From Caulobacter radicis (lineage in GTDB: Bacteria > Pseudomonadota > Alphaproteobacteria > Caulobacterales > Caulobacteraceae): 64,000 nucleotides of DNA. The notes under the pieces are model-generated. The model saw only the letters and a list, made by a program, of their open reading frames with translations, searched no databases and was not told the DNA's origin. Below, piece by piece: positions 38,914 through 47,018 of this stretch. Position 1 is the first letter of the stretch. Each line of letters begins with the position of its first letter. The translations under genes and the position numbers were made by a program. The stretch is taken from positions 250,358 to 314,357 of the forward strand of contig NZ_QDKO01000043.1 in the NCBI RefSeq assembly GCF_003094615.1, written 5' to 3'.

Positions 38914-39285
38914 TCAGGCTGGAGGGCGAAATTCCAGTCCCAGATCCCGCGCCACACCTTCCAGGCGCTGATCCTGCGTCCAAAGGCGAGCGCCGGCGGT
39001 CAAGCGCACGGCCGCCAGAAGGTGCGCATCGACATGACCGATCCCCCGCCCGTAGAGCCGATGCCCTTCGACAAAGTCGAACACCTCCGCATCGGTCGCC
39101 GAGGTCGCCATCGGCATCTGCCGAAGCGCTTCCAGAAAAGCCGTTCGGTTCTTGAGATTGCCGAGCGCCAGTTCGCCGACGACGAAAGGATGGACGAGCA
39201 CCCTGCTCTCTTCCAGCAACCGCACAAGCACCGCATCGGCGGCGCGAAGATGAGCAACCCAGACCGAACTATCGACCAGGATCAC
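38914..39285 (-). CDS. vapC: VapC-type PIN-domain toxin (ribonuclease)
   Basis: 123 residues from GTG 39283-39285. The PIN acidic residues are in place: Asp5 (MILVDSSVW), Glu38 (VVGELALG), Asp86 (GHVDAHLLAA) and Asp104 (LWTQDQRL). VapC toxins cut RNA, usually initiator tRNA or a rRNA loop, with Mg2+. It starts five bases after the vapB stop. All active-site residues are intact, so the module should be functional. It lies 89 bases upstream of guaB on the same strand. Confidence 0.9.
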   Translation of the reverse strand: MILVDSSVWVAHLRAADAVLVRLLEESRVLVHPFVVGELALGNLKNRTAFLEALRQMPMATSATDAEVFDFVEGHRLYGRGIGHVDAHLLAAVRLTAGARLWTQDQRLEGVARDLGLEFRPPA

Positions 39286-39290
39286 GCCGC

Positions 39291-39479
39291 CTAGGACCTT
39301 CGGCGAGGAGCAAGCTGGAGCTCGGGCTCGCTGCCGCCCAGCAGCGCCAGTCGACGTGCGCTTTCGCGCTCGACAAGAGCCTTCAGGGCCTCGCGCACCA
39401 GCGCCGCCTTTTCCTGGATGCCCGTAAGAGCGGCGGCCCGGTCCAGCAGTTCGTCGTCCAAGGCCAGTGTCGTGCGCAT
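39291..39479 (-). CDS. vapB: VapB-type antitoxin
   Basis: 62 residues from ATG 39477-39479, behind AAGGAG. The N-terminus MRTTLALDDELLDRA is the ribbon-helix-helix/VapB-type DNA-binding start, with a helical middle (KAALVREALKALVERESARRL) and a toxin-neutralising tail. It should bind VapC and the palindrome in its own promoter. Confidence 0.88.
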   Translation of the reverse strand: MRTTLALDDELLDRAAALTGIQEKAALVREALKALVERESARRLALLGGSEPELQLAPRRRS

Positions 39480-39502
39480 GGCGTGAGCTCCTTGAAGCAC
39501 GA

Positions 39503-39522
39503 AGTATAGCATCGAACGATGC
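39503..39522 (-). promoter_or_regulatory. vapBC promoter with overlapping palindrome
   Basis: On the minus strand, TATACT (39508-39503) is a good -10 element. Directly upstream is GCATCGTTCGATGC (39522-39509), a palindrome with six-base arms and a two-base centre, lying in the spacer where a bound VapBC complex would block RNA polymerase. The -35 match (TGGATA) is poor. Confidence 0.55.
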
Positions 39523-39557
39523 CCATATCCATGCCAGGCAGCACGCTCAAGCGGCCG

Positions 39558-40070
39558 TCAGGGCGCCTCGAACGGCTCGCAAACCTTTTCCCGCGGAACG
39601 AAGCTCAGCAGTCGGAAGCCGTCGCCGGTCCAGAGATAGCGATAGACCCCTGCGCGGGCCTGGTCCTCACGCGGCGCGCCGGCCAGCACGATGACGCGGC
39701 TGCGCTTCTCGAAGTTCACGCCGTGGAGCATTCCACCCACGCGGTTCGTATCCATGTAGTCCGCGCCGGGCAGCTTGGTGACACGGCCCGTCCGGGCGTC
39801 AACCGCCGCCCAGGCCACGCAGGAGGTCCCGCAGCCCCATTGGACGATCGTCATGTGGCCCGCGAAGTTCGGCCCTTGGGCCGCGCCCTCGCGCAGAGCG
39901 GTTCGAAACAACCGCTTGTCGGGCGTGTCCAGCACGGGCTTGGCGGGAACGCCGCTCCAGGCCTTCGCCGGATGACCGTCGAACCGCAGACTGTCGCGAG
40001 CGGCGCTATCGGTGATGACGCAGGCCGGCGACGCCGCCGCGATCATCATGGAGACAAACGCAGCGACCAT
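39558..40070 (-). CDS. exported protein of unknown function
   Basis: 170 residues with a signal peptide (MVAAFVSMMIAAASPACV). The mature part contains FRTALREGAAQGPNFAGHMTIVQ, quoted by its core GPNFAGHMTIVQWGCGTSC, then AAVDARTGRV and a C-terminal YLWTGDGFRLL. The paired Cys residues in WGCGTSC and one near the C-terminus suggest a disulfide. The blocks resemble a conserved family found near other proteobacterial housekeeping genes, but no function is known to me. It ends 45 bases before VapB's promoter palindrome and starts 7 bases after the rlmE stop, so it may be co-transcribed with rlmE. Confidence 0.7.
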   Translation of the reverse strand: MVAAFVSMMIAAASPACVITDSAARDSLRFDGHPAKAWSGVPAKPVLDTPDKRLFRTALREGAAQGPNFAGHMTIVQWGCGTSCVAWAAVDARTGRVTKLPGADYMDTNRVGGMLHGVNFEKRSRVIVLAGAPREDQARAGVYRYLWTGDGFRLLSFVPREKVCEPFEAP

Positions 40071-40077
40071 CGGAGAC

Positions 40078-40785
40078 CTACCTTCCCTTGAAACCCGTCG
40101 CCACGAGGAAGACCTCGGAGCTGTCCTGGCGGCTGGCCTTGGGCTTGAAGTGCTGGACCTTCTCGAAGTTCTTCTTCAGGCGGGCGATGACCTCGGAGGT
40201 CTCGCCGCCCTGGAAGGCCTTGGCGACGAAGGCGCCGCCAGGCTTCAGCGTCTCGATGGCGAACTCCGCGCCGATCTCGATCAGGCCGACGATGCGCAGG
40301 TGGTCGGTCTCGCGATGGCCGACCGTGTTGGGGGCCATGTCCGACATGACCAGATCCGGCGCGCCGCCCAGCAGTTCGAGCAGCTTGGGGGGACAGGCAG
40401 GGTCGGTGAAATCCATCTCGACGATGTGCGCCGGCTCGACCGGGTCGACGTGCAGCAGATCAACGCCGACGAGCTGCGTCACGCCGCGCTCGACGGCCAC
40501 CTGCAGCCAGCCGCCGGGCGCGCAGCCCAGGTCGATGACCTTCGCGCCCTTCCTGAAGAAGCGGAACTTCTCGTCGATCTCGCTGATCTTGAAGGCCGCG
40601 CGGCTGCGATAGCCCAGCGCCCGCGCCTTGGCCGAGAACGGGTCGTTGATCTGGCGCTCCAGCCAGGCCTGCTGGCTGGGCGTGCGTCCATAGGCGGTCT
40701 TCAGGCGCGCCGGCTTGGCGCGGCCGTCCGCGTTGCCGCCCGTGGGCGGCTTGACCATGCGGCGCTTGGGGGGCTCGTCGTTCAT
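40078..40785 (-). CDS. rlmE: 23S rRNA (uridine-2'-O)-methyltransferase RlmE (FtsJ)
   Basis: 235 residues. The family motifs are RSRAAFKISEID (catalytic Lys), DLGCAPGGWLQVA (SAM site), SDMAPNTVGH (Asp) and GGAFVAKAFQGGE (Lys). It has a basic N-terminal tail, common in alphaproteobacterial members. It methylates U2552 of 23S rRNA. Its ATG overlaps the stop of the upstream phosphatase gene (ATGA), a coupled pair. Confidence 0.95.
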   Translation of the reverse strand: MNDEPPKRRMVKPPTGGNADGRAKPARLKTAYGRTPSQQAWLERQINDPFSAKARALGYRSRAAFKISEIDEKFRFFRKGAKVIDLGCAPGGWLQVAVERGVTQLVGVDLLHVDPVEPAHIVEMDFTDPACPPKLLELLGGAPDLVMSDMAPNTVGHRETDHLRIVGLIEIGAEFAIETLKPGGAFVAKAFQGGETSEVIARLKKNFEKVQHFKPKASRQDSSEVFLVATGFKGR

Positions 40786-41903
40786 GCGTTCACCGTTCGG
40801 GCCGAACCGGCCCCGCCACGCCGCCGTCGGCGGGGGCGCTTCTGCCGATCCGACATCAAGGACATCAGAAGCCCCTCTCTAAGCCCTCGGTCGGCGACTC
40901 GCACGCGCGAACATGGCCAAAGCTCTTGAACGGCTTGAAGAATGGCCGCGCCGGCCAGCACCAGGTCGGCGCGATCGGCCCCGATGCAGGGCTCCAGCGC
41001 CCGCTCCTTGGCGGTCAGGGTCAGCAGGCGGCCCGCGGCGGCCTCGCAGTCGGCGCGCTCCATCCAGAGACCATCGACGACGTTGCGGTCGTAGCGCGGC
41101 AGGCCCAGGTGCAGGCCCGCCAGGCTGGTGATGGCGCCGGATGTTCCGACCATGTGAGCGCGGCCAGCGTCGAAGGTCTTGCGCATGGGCGCGGCGTGCG
41201 GGAAGGCCGAGATCTTGGACTTCACCTCCTCGACCATGGCCCGGAACCAGCCATCGTCGGCCCGCTCGCCCTCGGGGAAGCGCTCGGCCAGGGTGACGAC
41301 GCCGATCGGAATGGACAGCCAGGCGCGGATCGGCAGTTTCCAGGCCTCGAACTGCCTTGGTTTGGCGTCAAGCCCCCCGCCCTTGAGGTCGACCCAGGAC
41401 AGCTCGGTCGAACCGCCGCCGACGTCGACGACCAGGGCCGCGTCGGCGTCGCGGTCGAACAGGCTCATGCAGCCGGCGACCGAGAGCTGGGCTTCCTCGC
41501 GCGGCGTGATGATCTGCAGGCGAAGGCCCGTCTCCTCGGCCACGCGGCGGACGAACTCGGTGCCGTTGCTGGCGCCGCGACAGGCCTGGGTGGCAACGGC
41601 CTTGACCCGGATAGCCTTGCGACGACGGATCTTCTCGGCGCAGACCTTGAGCGCGGCCATCGACCGCTCCATCGCGGCGTCGGACAACTGGCCCGTCTGG
41701 GACAGCCCCTCCCCCAACCTGACAATACGGGAATAGGCCTCGATGACGCGGAATCCGCGCGGCGAAGGCGTCGCCACCAGGAGGCGGCAATTATTGGTTC
41801 CGAGATCGAGCGCCGCGTAGCACGGCTGCTCGCCCGGAGACCGGCGCGAGCCCTGGCCGCCCTGGCCACGGGGTCCGCCGGGCGCTCTCGGCGCCTCCGA
41901 CAT
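40782..41903 (-). CDS. Ppx/GppA-family phosphatase
   Basis: 373 residues. The actin-like ATPase fold is shown by YAALDLGTNNCRLLVA (N-terminal phosphate-1 motif), SRIVRLGEGL, LVVDVGGGSTEL (phosphate-2) and MVGTSGAITSLAG. The family hydrolyses exopolyphosphate and/or pppGpp. This short form lacks the long C-terminal extension of E. coli Ppx, as in other alphaproteobacteria. It is the first gene of the pair with rlmE and is divergent from hspQ. Ppx versus GppA activity cannot be told. Confidence 0.9.
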   Translation of the reverse strand: MSEAPRAPGGPRGQGGQGSRRSPGEQPCYAALDLGTNNCRLLVATPSPRGFRVIEAYSRIVRLGEGLSQTGQLSDAAMERSMAALKVCAEKIRRRKAIRVKAVATQACRGASNGTEFVRRVAEETGLRLQIITPREEAQLSVAGCMSLFDRDADAALVVDVGGGSTELSWVDLKGGGLDAKPRQFEAWKLPIRAWLSIPIGVVTLAERFPEGERADDGWFRAMVEEVKSKISAFPHAAPMRKTFDAGRAHMVGTSGAITSLAGLHLGLPRYDRNVVDGLWMERADCEAAAGRLLTLTAKERALEPCIGADRADLVLAGAAILQAVQELWPCSRVRVADRGLREGLLMSLMSDRQKRPRRRRRGGAGSARTVNA

Positions 41904-41924
41904 GGTCGTTCCACCTGTCTCGCA

Positions 41925-41945
41925 GGCGATTCGTCACGAACCGCC
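41925..41945. promoter_or_regulatory. imperfect palindrome between ppx/gppA and hspQ
   Basis: GGCG-A-TTCG-TCA-CGAA-C-CGCC: two nested four-base arms with a single A/C mismatch, 22 bases upstream of the phosphatase start and within the 158-base divergent region. It could be an operator or a hairpin in the leader of the phosphatase mRNA. No clear sigma-32 promoter for hspQ was seen. Confidence 0.35.
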
Positions 41946-42061
41946 TCACTTCGTCGAAGACCATAGCAACCGTGTCGATGCACCGGAAGGCGGCGTGACG
42001 CTGCAATGAACGCGGTTTACGTTCAGGATTCAGTCAGGAGACTCGTCGTAATATCTTCATC

Positions 42062-42391
42062 ATGAACGAGAGACTCGCCAAATTCGCGATCGGCCAGGTC
42101 GTCAGACATCGCATCTTCCCCTTCCGGGGCGTGGTGTTCGACGTCGACCCGGTGTTCGCCAATACGGAGGAGTGGTGGGAGTCGATCCCCGAGGACATTC
42201 GCCCGTCCAAGGACCAGCCGTTCTATCACCTGCTGGCCGAGAACGACGACAACACCTACGTGGCCTATGTCTCCGAGCAGAACCTGCTGCCCGACGACAG
42301 CGGGGAACCCGTGCATCACCCGCAGGCGGCGCTGATCTTCGAATCCTTCGACCACGGCGCCTACAAGCTTCGCCCCCGGATCTCGCACTGA
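42062..42391 (+). CDS. hspQ: heat shock protein HspQ
   Basis: 109 residues, normal length. AKFAIGQVVRHRIFPFRGVVFDVDP (positions 6-30) and EQNLLPDDSGEPVHHP are the hallmarks of the HspQ/YccV hemimethylated-DNA-binding-like fold. In enterobacteria it modulates Lon and DnaA stability. No ribosome site precedes ATG 42062, so the message may be leaderless. An ACCGCC-GACCT-GGCGGT hairpin at 42404-42420 lies after the stop but lacks a T run. Confidence 0.93.
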   Translation: MNERLAKFAIGQVVRHRIFPFRGVVFDVDPVFANTEEWWESIPEDIRPSKDQPFYHLLAENDDNTYVAYVSEQNLLPDDSGEPVHHPQAALIFESFDHGAYKLRPRISH

Positions 42392-42472
42392 CGGCAAGGC
42401 CTGACCGCCGACCTGGCGGTTGCGCGCAAAAATCGAACGAAACTTGCCGCCATCCGGGCGTAACGTCGTTTC

Positions 42473-43354
42473 ATGAGCGCAGACGGTTTCAGCGGCGGGC
42501 CGCCCCCAGGGGCTCGCCCCGATTGGACGATCGATCAAGGCTGGGAAGCCTATAGCCAGGCCGAGCACGATGTCTGGATCACGCTTTATGAGCGCCAGGC
42601 CAAAGTGCTTCAGAACCGCGCCTGCGACGAGTTCCTGCGTGGCCTCGACGCGCTGGACCTGCACCGCACCGGCATTCCCGACTTCAACCGGATCAACGAG
42701 GAGCTCCAGCGGCTGACCGGCTGGAGCGTCGTGGCCGTGCCGGGTCTGGTGCCCGACGATGTGTTCTTCGACCACCTGGCCAATCGCCGCTTCCCGGCCG
42801 GCCAGTTCATCCGCAAGCCGCACGAGCTGGACTATCTGCAGGAGCCGGACGTCTTCCACGACGTGTTCGGCCACGTGCCGATGCTGACCGACCCCGTCTT
42901 CGCCGACTATATGCAGGCCTACGGCAAGGGCGGCCAGCGGGCGCTGGGCCTGGGCCGGCTGGCCAACCTCGCCAGGCTCTATTGGTACACCGTCGAGTTC
43001 GGGCTGATGGCCACGCCGGCGGGCCTGCGGATCTACGGCGCGGGCATCGTCTCGTCGCGGACGGAGTCGATCTTCGCCCTCGAAGATCCCTCGCCCAACC
43101 GCATCGGTTTCGACCTGGAGCGGGTGATGCGCACGCCCTACCGCATCGACGACTTCCAGCAGGTCTATTTCGTCATCCCGTCGATCCAGACGCTGCAGGA
43201 AGTGACCCTGCGCGACTTCTCGGCGCTGTACGAACGGCTGGCCGGCGCCGGCGACATCGGCATTACCGAGATCGTGGGCGCCGACCAGGTGCTGACCCGG
43301 GGAACCCAGGCCTATGCGAAGGCCGGCGGACGGCTGGCCTCGGCGACGGGCTGA
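42473..43354 (+). CDS. phhA: phenylalanine-4-hydroxylase
   Basis: 293 residues, typical of the bacterial monomeric enzyme. The non-haem iron ligands are His129 and His134 (VFHDVFGHVPML) and Glu175 (WYTVEFGLM); the pterin/Phe pocket segment YLQEPDVFHD is intact. It converts Phe to Tyr with tetrahydropterin and O2. It is 81 bases after hspQ. Its 3' end overlaps the convergent acyltransferase gene by 43 bases, an unusually large antisense overlap. Confidence 0.96.
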   Translation: MSADGFSGGPPPGARPDWTIDQGWEAYSQAEHDVWITLYERQAKVLQNRACDEFLRGLDALDLHRTGIPDFNRINEELQRLTGWSVVAVPGLVPDDVFFDHLANRRFPAGQFIRKPHELDYLQEPDVFHDVFGHVPMLTDPVFADYMQAYGKGGQRALGLGRLANLARLYWYTVEFGLMATPAGLRIYGAGIVSSRTESIFALEDPSPNRIGFDLERVMRTPYRIDDFQQVYFVIPSIQTLQEVTLRDFSALYERLAGAGDIGITEIVGADQVLTRGTQAYAKAGGRLASATG

Positions 43355-44529
43355 GCCCGCAGGCCGAACAGCACCCGCAGGCCCGGGACCCGCCTGACGA
43401 TCTCGTAGGTCGCGAAACAGGCGCCGAAGGTTCCCGCGACCAGGATCAGGGCCTCCAGCCCCTGCGGCAGCCCCAGCCTGGCCAGGTGGTGCGCCAGGAC
43501 GACCGTCACGGTCTGGTGGACGATGTAGAACGGGAAGACGCCCAGGGTCAGGTAGCGCAGCACCGGCCCGCCGCGGTTCAGATGCCTCGCGCCAAAGCCG
43601 AGGATGGCGGCGATCGCGCACCATTGGTCGACCGCATAGACCCCGCGCATGGCCAGCCGCAGCCCCTGCGCCGGATCGCCTTGCCGGTAGATCCAGGCGT
43701 AGGTCGCGAAGGCCGCGTAGGCGCTCAGGGCCAGGATCAGGGCTGGCCAGCGCATGGCGATCAGCCGCTCGCGCAGCGCCGAGGACCTTGCCAGGCCAAA
43801 GCCCAGCATGAACGCGACGAACGAGATGGCGTGGTTGTACCAGTCGTCGATCAGGGCGTGGGTGACGTCGAAGATGGGCACGAGCACCACGCGGGCCAGC
43901 GCCAGGAAGACGATCGGCACGACGAGCAGCCAGGGGCCGGCCAGCACACGCTCGCAGACGGCCTGCACTTTCTCACCCAGCCTGGGAACGATCGCCAGCA
44001 TCAGGGCCAGCACCAGCGTGTAGACCAGGAGGTAGGCGACGAACCACATGTGGTTCCAGGTCGGGGTGATCAGGCAGTCGCCATCCTCGCCGCACCAGCC
44101 GCCCGAGGCCGTCAGGTACTTGGCCCAGAATGTCGGCCACGGATCGACGCCGAACGGCGCCTGCGGGTGCGCGGCCACGTACTCGGCGACCTGATAGTAG
44201 GATTGCGGCGGCACGATCACGACCATGGCCAACAGCAGCGGCGGCAGGAGCCGCGCGACGCGCCCCCTAGCCAGCTTTCCGACGCCGACCTTGTCGGCCA
44301 TGAAGCGCGTGGCCGCGCCCGACACGAGAAACAGCAGGGTCAGCCGCCAGGGACTGGTCAGCATCATCACCGGCTCCAGCGCCGGCACGGGATGGGGCGA
44401 CTTCACGTGCCACTCCCAAGGCACGTAGAACATGCCCACGTGATACAGAATCAGCAGGAAGAACGCGCCCACCCTGATCCAGTCGAGGTCGTGGCGACGG
44501 GCGAGGTCCTGTGGAGACGAAAGGGACAT
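43312..44529 (-). CDS. acyltransferase-3 (OpgC-like) membrane protein
   Basis: 405 residues from ATG 44527-44529. About ten hydrophobic helices; it starts RHDLDWIRVGAFFLLILYHVGMFY, quoted by its core RHDLDWIRVGAFF, with the family's conserved His in ILYHVG, and FLVSGAATRFM in the next block. The family moves acyl groups onto sugars of the cell envelope (OpgC succinylates glucans). A longer start at 44586 would overlap the divergent regulator heavily. The stop lies inside the 3' end of phhA. Confidence 0.87.
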   Translation of the reverse strand: MSLSSPQDLARRHDLDWIRVGAFFLLILYHVGMFYVPWEWHVKSPHPVPALEPVMMLTSPWRLTLLFLVSGAATRFMADKVGVGKLARGRVARLLPPLLLAMVVIVPPQSYYQVAEYVAAHPQAPFGVDPWPTFWAKYLTASGGWCGEDGDCLITPTWNHMWFVAYLLVYTLVLALMLAIVPRLGEKVQAVCERVLAGPWLLVVPIVFLALARVVLVPIFDVTHALIDDWYNHAISFVAFMLGFGLARSSALRERLIAMRWPALILALSAYAAFATYAWIYRQGDPAQGLRLAMRGVYAVDQWCAIAAILGFGARHLNRGGPVLRYLTLGVFPFYIVHQTVTVVLAHHLARLGLPQGLEALILVAGTFGACFATYEIVRRVPGLRVLFGLRAQPVAEASRPPAFA

Positions 44530-44663
44530 TGGGGTTGGTTCCGAACGATGGCGTCGCCGGGGAGAAATCCGCCCCGGCCGCCGCACGCCAAGCGTCAGGG
44601 GACGAACAGCGCCCTGCCGGTGACGCCGCCGCGCCCTCGGGGACGAACGGCGCGCGCTGGGGG

Positions 44664-45479
44664 ATGAGCGGCGCCGAGCGCCGCCTGCTGCTGCGCGGCT
44701 GGCTGTGCGGCCTGGCCATTGTCGCGGCCATCACCGTCATCAACATCCTGACCATCATCCACGACGCGCCGCGCCTTGGCCCCTGGCGGCCGGCGATCTG
44801 GGAGGTGTCGAGCGGCCTGGTTACGGTCCTGATCATGCTGCTGCCGGCCGCCGTCGCGCTATGGACGCATCGGACGAGGCCGACCCTGGCCCGCGCCCTG
44901 CCCGTCCACGCCGTCGCCCTGCTGGCCTATTCGATCCTGCACGTGAGCGGCTTCGTCGTGCTGCGGAAGATCGCCCATCGCCTGATCCTGGGCGAAGGCT
45001 ACGACTTCGGGCCGATCGGGCCGGAGTTCGTCTACGAGCTGCGCAAGGACGTCATCGCCTATGTGCTGGCGTTCGTGGTGTTCTGGCTGCTGGCGCGGAT
45101 GGCGCGCGACGTCGCCGCCGAGGCGCCGGCCCAGGTGACGGCTCCCGCCCCTTCGCCCGCGATGTTCGACGTCCGCGACGGCGCGCGGCTGGTGCGCACG
45201 CCGATCGTGGACATCCTCGCCGTACGATCGGCGGGCAACTACGCCGAGTTCCTGCTGGCCGACGGCCGACGACCGCTCACCCGCTCTTCATTGACGGCGC
45301 TGGAAGGCGAGCTCGCCGCGCATGGCTTCGTACGCACCCATCGCTCGTGGCTGGTCAACGCGGCGCGCGTGACGGGGCTACGGCCGGAAGGCTCGGGCGA
45401 CTACGCCGTGGAGCTCGGCCCGATCGAGGCGCCGTTGTCGCGCCGGTACCCCGAGGCGCTGGCAGCGCTGCGGGGTTAG
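44664..45479 (+). CDS. membrane-anchored LytTR-domain transcriptional regulator
   Basis: 271 residues from ATG 44664; a longer in-frame ATG at 44511 would overlap the divergent acyltransferase start by 19 bases. Four hydrophobic helices (from LCGLAIVAAITVINIL to IAYVLAFVVFWLLARM) precede a C-terminal LytTR domain (from VRTPIVDILAVRSAGNYAEFLL, with FVRTHRSWLVNAARV). LytTR proteins bind direct repeats of DNA. Membrane-bound versions without a kinase partner are known but poorly studied. It probably senses the envelope and may control the divergent acyltransferase; this is inference. Confidence 0.85.
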   Translation: MSGAERRLLLRGWLCGLAIVAAITVINILTIIHDAPRLGPWRPAIWEVSSGLVTVLIMLLPAAVALWTHRTRPTLARALPVHAVALLAYSILHVSGFVVLRKIAHRLILGEGYDFGPIGPEFVYELRKDVIAYVLAFVVFWLLARMARDVAAEAPAQVTAPAPSPAMFDVRDGARLVRTPIVDILAVRSAGNYAEFLLADGRRPLTRSSLTALEGELAAHGFVRTHRSWLVNAARVTGLRPEGSGDYAVELGPIEAPLSRRYPEALAALRG

Positions 45480-46207
45480 GCCTTCACCGCCCAGAGCAGC
45501 TTTTCGACCTGGCCCTCGCCGCCGGAGATCGGGCTGTCGGCGCTGTCGCGAACCGTCCAGCCTGACGCCTCGATGAAGGCCGAAACGCGCTCGACACAGG
45601 CGGAGATGACCTCTGGATCCTTCACGAGGCCGCCCTTCCCGACGTTCTCGCGGCCGGCCTCGAACTGCGGCTTGACCAGGGCGACGAGATCCGCGCCGGG
45701 ACGCGCCAGTCCCAGCGCCGCCGGCAGGGCCTTTTCCAGCGAGATGAAGCTGACGTCGGTGACCACCAGATCGACGCCGTCCGGCGCGTGCTCGGCGGTC
45801 AGGGCGCGGGCGTCGAGCGGCGACAGGTCGTCCACGCGCGGATCGTTCTTCAGGCTCGAATGCAGCTGGTCGCGGCCGACGTCGACGGCCAGGACACGCG
45901 CCGCGCCCTTCGACAGCAGCACCTCGGTGAAGCCGCCGGTCGAGGCGCCGACATCGACGGCGATGCGCCTCTCAACCGCCACCGGCCACAGCTCCAGCGC
46001 CCGCACCAGCTTCAGGGCGCCGCGCCCGACCCAGGGATGGGCGGCCTGGGCGACGATGTCGGAGGCCTCGTCGATCGCCTCGGAAGCCTTGGCGACCACC
46101 TTGCCGTCGGCGGTGACGCAGCCAGCCTCGATGGCGGCGCGCGCCTTGGCGCGGCTGTCGAAGAGGCCCTTCTCGACCAGCAGGATGTCGGCGCGTTTGC
46201 GGCTCAT
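45476..46207 (-). CDS. tlyA: TlyA-family rRNA 2'-O-methyltransferase / S4-domain protein
   Basis: 243 residues from ATG 46205-46207. An S4 RNA-binding domain (RADILLVEKGLFDSRAKARAAIEAG region, 4-60) is followed by an FtsJ-like methyltransferase (AVDVGASTGGFTEVLL, AVDVGRDQL, VVTDVSFISL). Family members methylate ribose in 16S and/or 23S rRNA; older annotations call them haemolysin TlyA. The stop overlaps that of the LytTR gene by four bases on the opposite strand. Confidence 0.92.
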   Translation of the reverse strand: MSRKRADILLVEKGLFDSRAKARAAIEAGCVTADGKVVAKASEAIDEASDIVAQAAHPWVGRGALKLVRALELWPVAVERRIAVDVGASTGGFTEVLLSKGAARVLAVDVGRDQLHSSLKNDPRVDDLSPLDARALTAEHAPDGVDLVVTDVSFISLEKALPAALGLARPGADLVALVKPQFEAGRENVGKGGLVKDPEVISACVERVSAFIEASGWTVRDSADSPISGGEGQVEKLLWAVKA

Positions 46208-46245
46208 CGGAGCCTGATAGCAGACTCGCCGGCTTGCTTCCTCAA

Positions 46246-46587
46246 TCAGGCCGCCTCGGCGTCGTTGGCGGCCAGGCCAAGACGAGCGGCGGCGGCGTCC
46301 ATGGACGCGCCGCGCGGCACGACCACCCACTCGCGGGGCCTGGAGGCATTAACCGCCACCACGGCGTCCTTGGGGCAGATGTCGAAGCAGTCGACCTCGA
46401 TCACCGCCAGCGGGGCCTTGCGGTCCTTGCCCTTGCCGCCGCCGGAAGCCTTGCGCAGGGCCTTGGCGAAGCTCTGCTCGCCGCCCTTGCCAAAGCCGCC
46501 GTCCAGCTTGCGCGAACACTTGCGGCAGACCAGAACGACATTGTTCCAGTCGGCGCGCACGCGCTTGATCGGCCGATCCTTGCTCAC
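46246..46587 (-). CDS. thioredoxin-like [2Fe-2S] ferredoxin / metal-binding protein
   Basis: 113 residues from GTG 46585-46587. The cluster-binding pattern is VCRKCSRK near residue 21 and DCFDICPKDAV near 72, i.e. CxxC plus CxxxC as in thioredoxin-like ferredoxins and COG5469-type proteins. A lysine/glycine-rich insert (KASGGGKGKDRK) separates them. It is 38 bases upstream of tlyA on the same strand. Its redox partner is unknown. Confidence 0.75.
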   Translation of the reverse strand: MSKDRPIKRVRADWNNVVLVCRKCSRKLDGGFGKGGEQSFAKALRKASGGGKGKDRKAPLAVIEVDCFDICPKDAVVAVNASRPREWVVVPRGASMDAAAARLGLAANDAEAA

Positions 46588-46688
46588 CTGGAGCCTTTCT
46601 GTTTCAGGCGCCCTGCCCGCGCCTTCGACATGGGAAGTCGCCGCCCGAAGTGCTAGAGAGCCGCGCTTTCAACGCTTCGGAGGCCGCC

Positions 46689-47018
46689 ATGGTCCGCAAT
46701 CTCAAGGGCAAGATCGTTTCGCCCGTCGCCGACCCGACCGCCGCCGACGACCTGGCCTGGTTCGCCGCCAAGGCCGACCGCGCCTTCCGCCTGCGTGATC
46801 CGGCGCCGCTGGAGTTCGGCCCTCTGGGCGATCCAGGCGACGGCTTCAGCTGGCGCGTGCTGGTGGCCCGCCTGCCCGACGGCGGCCGCCTGCGCCTGCC
46901 GATCTCGCTGGCCTGGGACCTGCACAACGACCACGCCAAGGACCAGCACCTGTCGATGCTGTTCGAACAGGTCGCCCCGTCCGAAGCCAAGGCGGCGCTG
47001 AAGAAGAAGGCGAACTAG
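46689..47018 (+). CDS. conserved small protein of unknown function
   Basis: 109 residues from ATG 46689, six bases after GGAGG; an upstream in-frame ATG at 46650 lacks a ribosome site. The sequence has no signal peptide or membrane helix; notable blocks are DPTAADDLAWFAAKADRAFRL and FSWRVLVARLPDGGRLRLP, with a lysine-rich end EAKAALKKKAN. Codon use matches its neighbours. The stop overlaps the convergent Nudix stop by four bases. No family was recognised. Confidence 0.75.
   Translation: MVRNLKGKIVSPVADPTAADDLAWFAAKADRAFRLRDPAPLEFGPLGDPGDGFSWRVLVARLPDGGRLRLPISLAWDLHNDHAKDQHLSMLFEQVAPSEAKAALKKKAN

Noticed and set aside
37361..38983. Longer IMP dehydrogenase start at 38983
   Set aside because: The added 53 residues are Arg/Ser/Ala-rich with no family match; ATG 38822-38824 has GGAG at the right distance and gives the normal length.
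42404..42420. Intrinsic terminator after hspQ
   Set aside because: The six-pair hairpin is followed by TGCGCGC with no T run; it is kept only as a remark under hspQ.
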